DNA of 35,913 nt, taken from positions 5,787 to 41,699 of the forward strand of contig JADGJC010000110.1 in assembly GCA_027596075.1 (NCBI GenBank), written 5' to 3'. The notes beneath the pieces were generated by a model. It worked only from the letters and a program-made list of their open reading frames with translations, was not told the DNA's origin and searched no databases. The DNA comes from Rhizophlyctis rosea (taxonomy: Eukaryota > Chytridiomycota > Chytridiomycetes > Rhizophlyctidales > Rhizophlyctidaceae). Positions within the stretch are counted from its first letter, which is position 1, and every line of letters begins with the position of its first letter. Shown here one piece after another: positions 31,893 through 35,913 of the stretch. The position numbers and the translations under genes were made by a program.

Positions 31893-34800
31893 ATGCTCCA
31901 CTTCGCTTTCCGCCGCGGTCTAGCCTACTGTCTCCCTCTCACTTCCATTTCAAGCCTGTAAGCCTAAACACAACCAGCTCGGCACACTAACTATTCCACA
32001 AGCCTATCCAACACCGTGTGCTGTGTTTTGACAGTATATTGTTGTCTTCAGGCCGAGTAAGTACCTTATACACCTTGCTGGATTTCACCCCCAGAACTTT
32101 ACCGTCCAACCGCCAGAGACATCCGTCGACTCACCACGCATGCCAGTTTTGTCCTCGTCACTAGATATCATTCACACAACGACTTCCCTCAGCACATATA
32201 CCCTAACCACAACAGACCCACACCTGCAAATACCCACAATGAGCCACCACACCAGTCACCGGACCTGCAAAACAACAGGACGGCATGCAACGCGTCCACT
32301 CAGCAAAACGAATCCAGCTGTAGCGACGGCGGCCCCGATGCGGAGGCTGGTGGTATGGAGATTGATACTACCAAGAAGAACTTCGCAGAAGATGTCCTAG
32401 ATGACCATGCTACGACGGATAATCCGTCTGCCAACCGGGGGAGGTGTCGCGGGTGCAATAGACGCGTCAACTTGGACACACATATGTGTCAGAATGCTGA
32501 AAAAGCGCCGGAGAAGAGTTTGCTGATTGGCCTCCAACCCGCGCAGGCCAATGTTGATACGGAAATGAAGGAAACCCCCTCTCCAACGGTGGTGGTGCAT
32601 AGTCCGTTCCTCGAGACAAAACCAAACTTCCACATCGGCACCTTACCTCCAAACCAGTCCTCTCATTACTCGTCACATCACAGCAGCACTCCTCAGAGTC
32701 CTGGATACAACCCTCAGTCGAATGCAATATCAATGAGCCCACCTCAATACTACACCCTCCCAAAAGATTTCCGACCACGGTCCCACCACTCTCACCACCC
32801 CTCCTCCTCTAACATACCCTCTCCTCGTCGTAATGCAAACTCTTCCGAACCCCGACTGAGTCCTGATGACTATGCGACCCCGACGACAGCGAAGACGCAA
32901 CGGAAGTGGAGTGAAAGTCGTAGCGGTGGGACAGGGAGTGTGGGAGAGTTGTTTGCGAGTGGGGGGAGGGGGTTTGGAGGGCCGGGAACGGGGACGGGGT
33001 TTTATGGGAGTGGTGGTGGGGTGGGTAGTTTGAGTGCGCGGTTTACGGGGAGGGTTGGGGGTGGTGTTTGGGTGTTTGGGGGTGGGGGGGGGGGGGGGGG
33101 GGTTTTTTGGGGGGGGGGTTTCCGGGGGGGGGGGGGGGGGGGGGCGGGGGAAAGGAATGGTGGTGGTGATGGAGATGTGTCTTCGATTGACTGGCTGTTG
33201 CAGATGACAGACGAGGAAGCCAAGGCGTATGCAAAGAACTATTCCCCAGGCAAAAGGCGACTTCCCCCTGATGAAGTCGTATCAGAAGATGAGGGAGAAG
33301 AAGAAGAGGGGGGTGGGGTGATGAGTTTTGGATTTGGAACGTTTGTGGGGAGTCCTAGTACCGCGCGTACAAGAAGCCGTGGGTTGTTTGGAGGTGGGGA
33401 TGCGTTTGGAGTTGGGGATGCGAGAGGTGTTAAGAGGGTTAGGGATGTGCATGGGGATGGTGGGGAGGGGGATGGGAGGAGGAGTATGTTTGGTGGGTTG
33501 TTTAGTCCGAATCAAGGCCTGCAGCTGTAGCAAAACCTTCCGGTCCCGCGTCAACACTCCCGAAGCCCTCGACCCCCTTTCCGAAGCTCTGAAACATTTT
33601 CTGACGAACCGGCTGACGGCCATCGAAGCCATGGCGCACAACTTCTGCCGCGCGCTCACCGGATCGGAGACGAAGACGGACGCGGGAAGGGAAAAGGGAA
33701 GGCGGTGATGGTTGGGACGGGGGTTAGGAGTGTTGTTAGTGGGGTTGCGGAGGCTACGGGGTCTCAGGGACCGTTCGGTGCGATCGATTTCCCGAAGCTC
33801 ACAGAAGATACCCGAGAGCCGGGAAGGGTTGCTGCTGCTGCCGCGGCAGAGGCGCTTATGGATGTTGATTCGGGGCCTGCTAGGACAAGGAGTGTTGTTA
33901 TGGATAGTCTGGTGAGTAGTGGAGTTGGAGGGAAGAGGGGACGGGAGGACGAGGAGGAGGTTGCTGCTGCTGGTGGTGGTGGCGGGGAGGTGGGGTCGAG
34001 TCAGGAGGGTTCTGGTGGTGGTGGGGGTGGGGAGGGGGGGCAGGGTCCGAGGGAATTCAGAAAGAGGAGACGGGGGCTTGATGCCAGGCCGGTATTGGGG
34101 GCTAGTCCGACACCACAAACACCTACGCAACAACCGAACCACAACCATCAGCAACACATCACCCCTCCCAACCCCACCACGCCTAACCCCAACAACTCGC
34201 GCCTCAATCCTCTCCTTCTCGAAACCCCAACACGCGCCCAATACGCACACATATACCGCCAACTCGCCTCCTCCAGATCCGAAATCGAGCGCCTCAAAAA
34301 GCAAATCGCGCCAGCGAGCGGTACTGCCCCGGCCGGGGCGTCGAATGCTGTTGATGAGGATGATGAGGATGACATTGACCGAATACGGGGCGAAGCCGCA
34401 GCATGGCGGTGCGAGGCGGCGAGTTTGGGGACGAAGTTGAAAAAGAGTGAGGAGGAGATACAGGCTTTGAAGGACGGGTTGGGGCGAAGTGGTGCAGAAT
34501 TGGTGGAAAAGGATCGAACTATTGCGGAGGTTACGACGAAGTATGAGGGAGTAGTGAGTCGGTTGAGTGTGGTGGAGAATGAACTGAAGATTGCGACGGA
34601 CAGTCGGGAGTCATTGAAGGGCGCAACGGAACGCGCTCAATTGCGGTGTAGTAGTGCGGAGGGGCGGGAGGGGGTTGCGAGGAAGGAGATGGAGGAGCAG
34701 AAGAAGATGTTTGAAACTATGGGTGGGAAATTCAGGGATCGGGTTCGGCAGTTGGAGGGGGAGAAGGCAGGGTTGGAACAGATGCTTGTTGGGGCTGGGA

Positions 34801-35913
34801 AGAAGGAAGGGGATTTGCGGGGGTTGGTGGAAAAGATTAAGCGGGATGCAATGCGCATGTTGCAGGGTTGGATATGAAGGTTGTGGAGTTGCAGAGTGGG
34901 ATGGTTGGGTTGCAGAAGTTGGTGGATGAGGCGGGACGGAAGGAAGCGGAGCATGTTAGGGAGAGGAGTGGGTTGCAGGGTCTTGTTGAGACGCTTAGGA
35001 AGGAGAAGGATGGGTGGGCCGGGGAGAAAGTTGTTTTTGAACAGTTGGTTTCAGGGTTGAAGCATCGTGAGAAGGAGCTGGAAGGGTGGTTGGGGGTTGC
35101 GGCGAGGGAGGTCGGGGTTCTTAAGGGGGAGTATGAGAGGGCTGTTGAGGGGGGTCATCAGGCGCAGAGCGAGGCGGCTATTCTGACCGGTTGGAAGGCT
35201 GAAGCGCAGAAGGTGGGAGCGGCGTTGGAGCAGGCGGTAGCGGAGAAAGGGAGGAAGGTTGAGGTGTTGGTTGGGAGAGTTGCCGAAATCGAGAAGAGTG
35301 CGAAGGATAAGATCGAAGGGCTTGAGGGGGTTGTTGTTGAGAGGGATCTGATTATTAAGGAGCTCAGGGAGAAGTTGATGGAGAGTGAGGCTACTATGAA
35401 GGGGCGAGAAGAGGAGTGGGAGAGGGAACGGGACATGTTGGCGGAGAGTTTTAGGGCTGCTGAGAAGAGGGTTGTTGAAGTTGGGGATGAGGGGAGGAAG
35501 AGGCTGGAAGAGGCTTCGGCCCAGCTTGAGAAGGCACGGGAGGCCGAGGCGGGGTTTGGTGGGAAGCTTGCTAGTGCGGTGAAGAGTTTGGTGGATCGCG
35601 AGAGTGTTGTTAGTATTTTGAGGGGGATTGTTAGGGCGCGTGAGGGAGAGGTGGAGGGGTTGCGCGCGAAGGTTGATGAGTTGGTTAGGGAAGGGAATGC
35701 GACTAGGGAGCAGAAGAAGCAGCTTGAAACGAAGGTTAGGAATTTGGCAATTTTGGTTGCTAGGGGTGCGGTGGTGGGGAAGGAGAAGGAGATGGAGATG
35801 GGGATGAATGTTGGTGTTGGGGTTGAGGAGGGTTGGTTGGGATTCGACGAGTTGGGGTTGTGTGGGGAAGGGGATGTGGAGGGTGGGGGTGGGGATGTGG
35901 GAGGGTGCAAGGA
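31893..35913 (+). CDS. Large coiled-coil protein, frame broken, 3' partial
   Basis: Start exon 31893-31957, intron 31958-32002 with a CACTAAC branch site, exon 32003-32056, intron 32057-32116 (GTAAGT), then a long exon from 32117. The start is tentative. Early features are a Cys/His cluster (CRGCNRRVNLDTHMC), Ser/Pro/His-rich disorder, a Gly-rich stretch built on poly-G DNA, and an acidic patch. Coding then passes through three frame changes, near 33.5, 33.7 and 34.87 kb. The first two can be explained by short GT-AG introns; the third is best explained by one missing G after 34865. From about 34.2 kb onward the protein is a long Glu/Lys/Leu coiled coil running off the window. Such proteins often serve as scaffolds or tethers; no specific family is recognised. 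Confidence 0.55.
33067..33149. repeat. Poly-G low-complexity tract
   Basis: A near-pure G tract containing runs of about twenty G broken by a T6 block and tttcc. It lies inside the coiled-coil gene and encodes only Gly with a few other residues. The lengths are unlikely to be reliable in an assembly. Confidence 0.75.

Noticed and set aside
33002..33234. Proline-tract frames on the minus strand
   Set aside because: They only translate the poly-G tract in reverse.
33282..34304. 340-codon minus-strand frame
   Set aside because: It is Pro/Arg/Thr-rich antisense to the G-rich coiled-coil gene and stays open because of composition.
35158..35910. 250-codon minus-strand Ser/Pro/Thr-rich frame
   Set aside because: It is antisense to a long, regular coiled coil on the plus strand, which is the better coding candidate.

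Overview
The window looks like nuclear DNA of a fungus, most likely an early-diverging zoosporic (chytrid-like) lineage; that rank is inference. The genes have many short GT-AG introns (mostly 45-103 nt), and there are eukaryotic tRNA genes including an initiator tRNA-Met with its diagnostic features. The proteins are fungal in type: an anoctamin, a GPI-anchored wall protein, an F-box protein and a PPxY membrane protein. There are no bacterial-style operons. I read gene models by hand, joining exons by splice sites, reading phase and protein similarity.

Layout. 1-67 is a C/G-only low-complexity end, and 68-6999 holds no gene I can support. 7000-8546 is a six-exon multi-pass membrane protein resembling a 7TM receptor. 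9139-9998 is a four-exon secreted, GPI-anchored Pro/Ala-rich protein. tRNA-His (minus) and initiator tRNA-Met (plus) lie at 10.3 and 11.1 kb. 12301-13191 is a single-pass membrane protein with a C-terminal PPxY motif. 14090-17666 is a complete ten-exon anoctamin/TMEM16 gene whose calcium-site residues are partly lost. From 17.7 to 23.1 kb there are poorly resolved hypothetical genes, mostly on the minus strand, and a diverged tandem repeat of about 300 bp. 23110-24900 is an F-box protein (minus), and 25304-25914 a frameshifted zinc-finger/coiled-coil gene (minus).

The most unusual part is about 27.4-31.6 kb. It holds a five-exon PD-(D/E)XK nuclease-like protein of the type seen in Crinkler-like effectors (plus). 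Three minus-strand genes follow: a KilA-N protein fused by splicing to a GIY-YIG-like nuclease domain, a small protein ending in WFGGID...WGS that resembles an uncharacterised family I associate with algae and large DNA viruses, and an unrecognised protein. KilA-N plus GIY-YIG/T5orf172 is a signature architecture of large DNA viruses and phages. Here the gene carries spliceosomal introns, so it appears to be a resident, possibly domesticated, viral-type gene. Weakly similar direct repeats, one beside a cluster of palindromes, lie at both edges of this island.

31893 to the window end is a large G-rich gene for a coiled-coil protein. Its reading frame breaks several times, and a poly-G tract inside it suggests assembly trouble. 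The gene is cut by the window edge.
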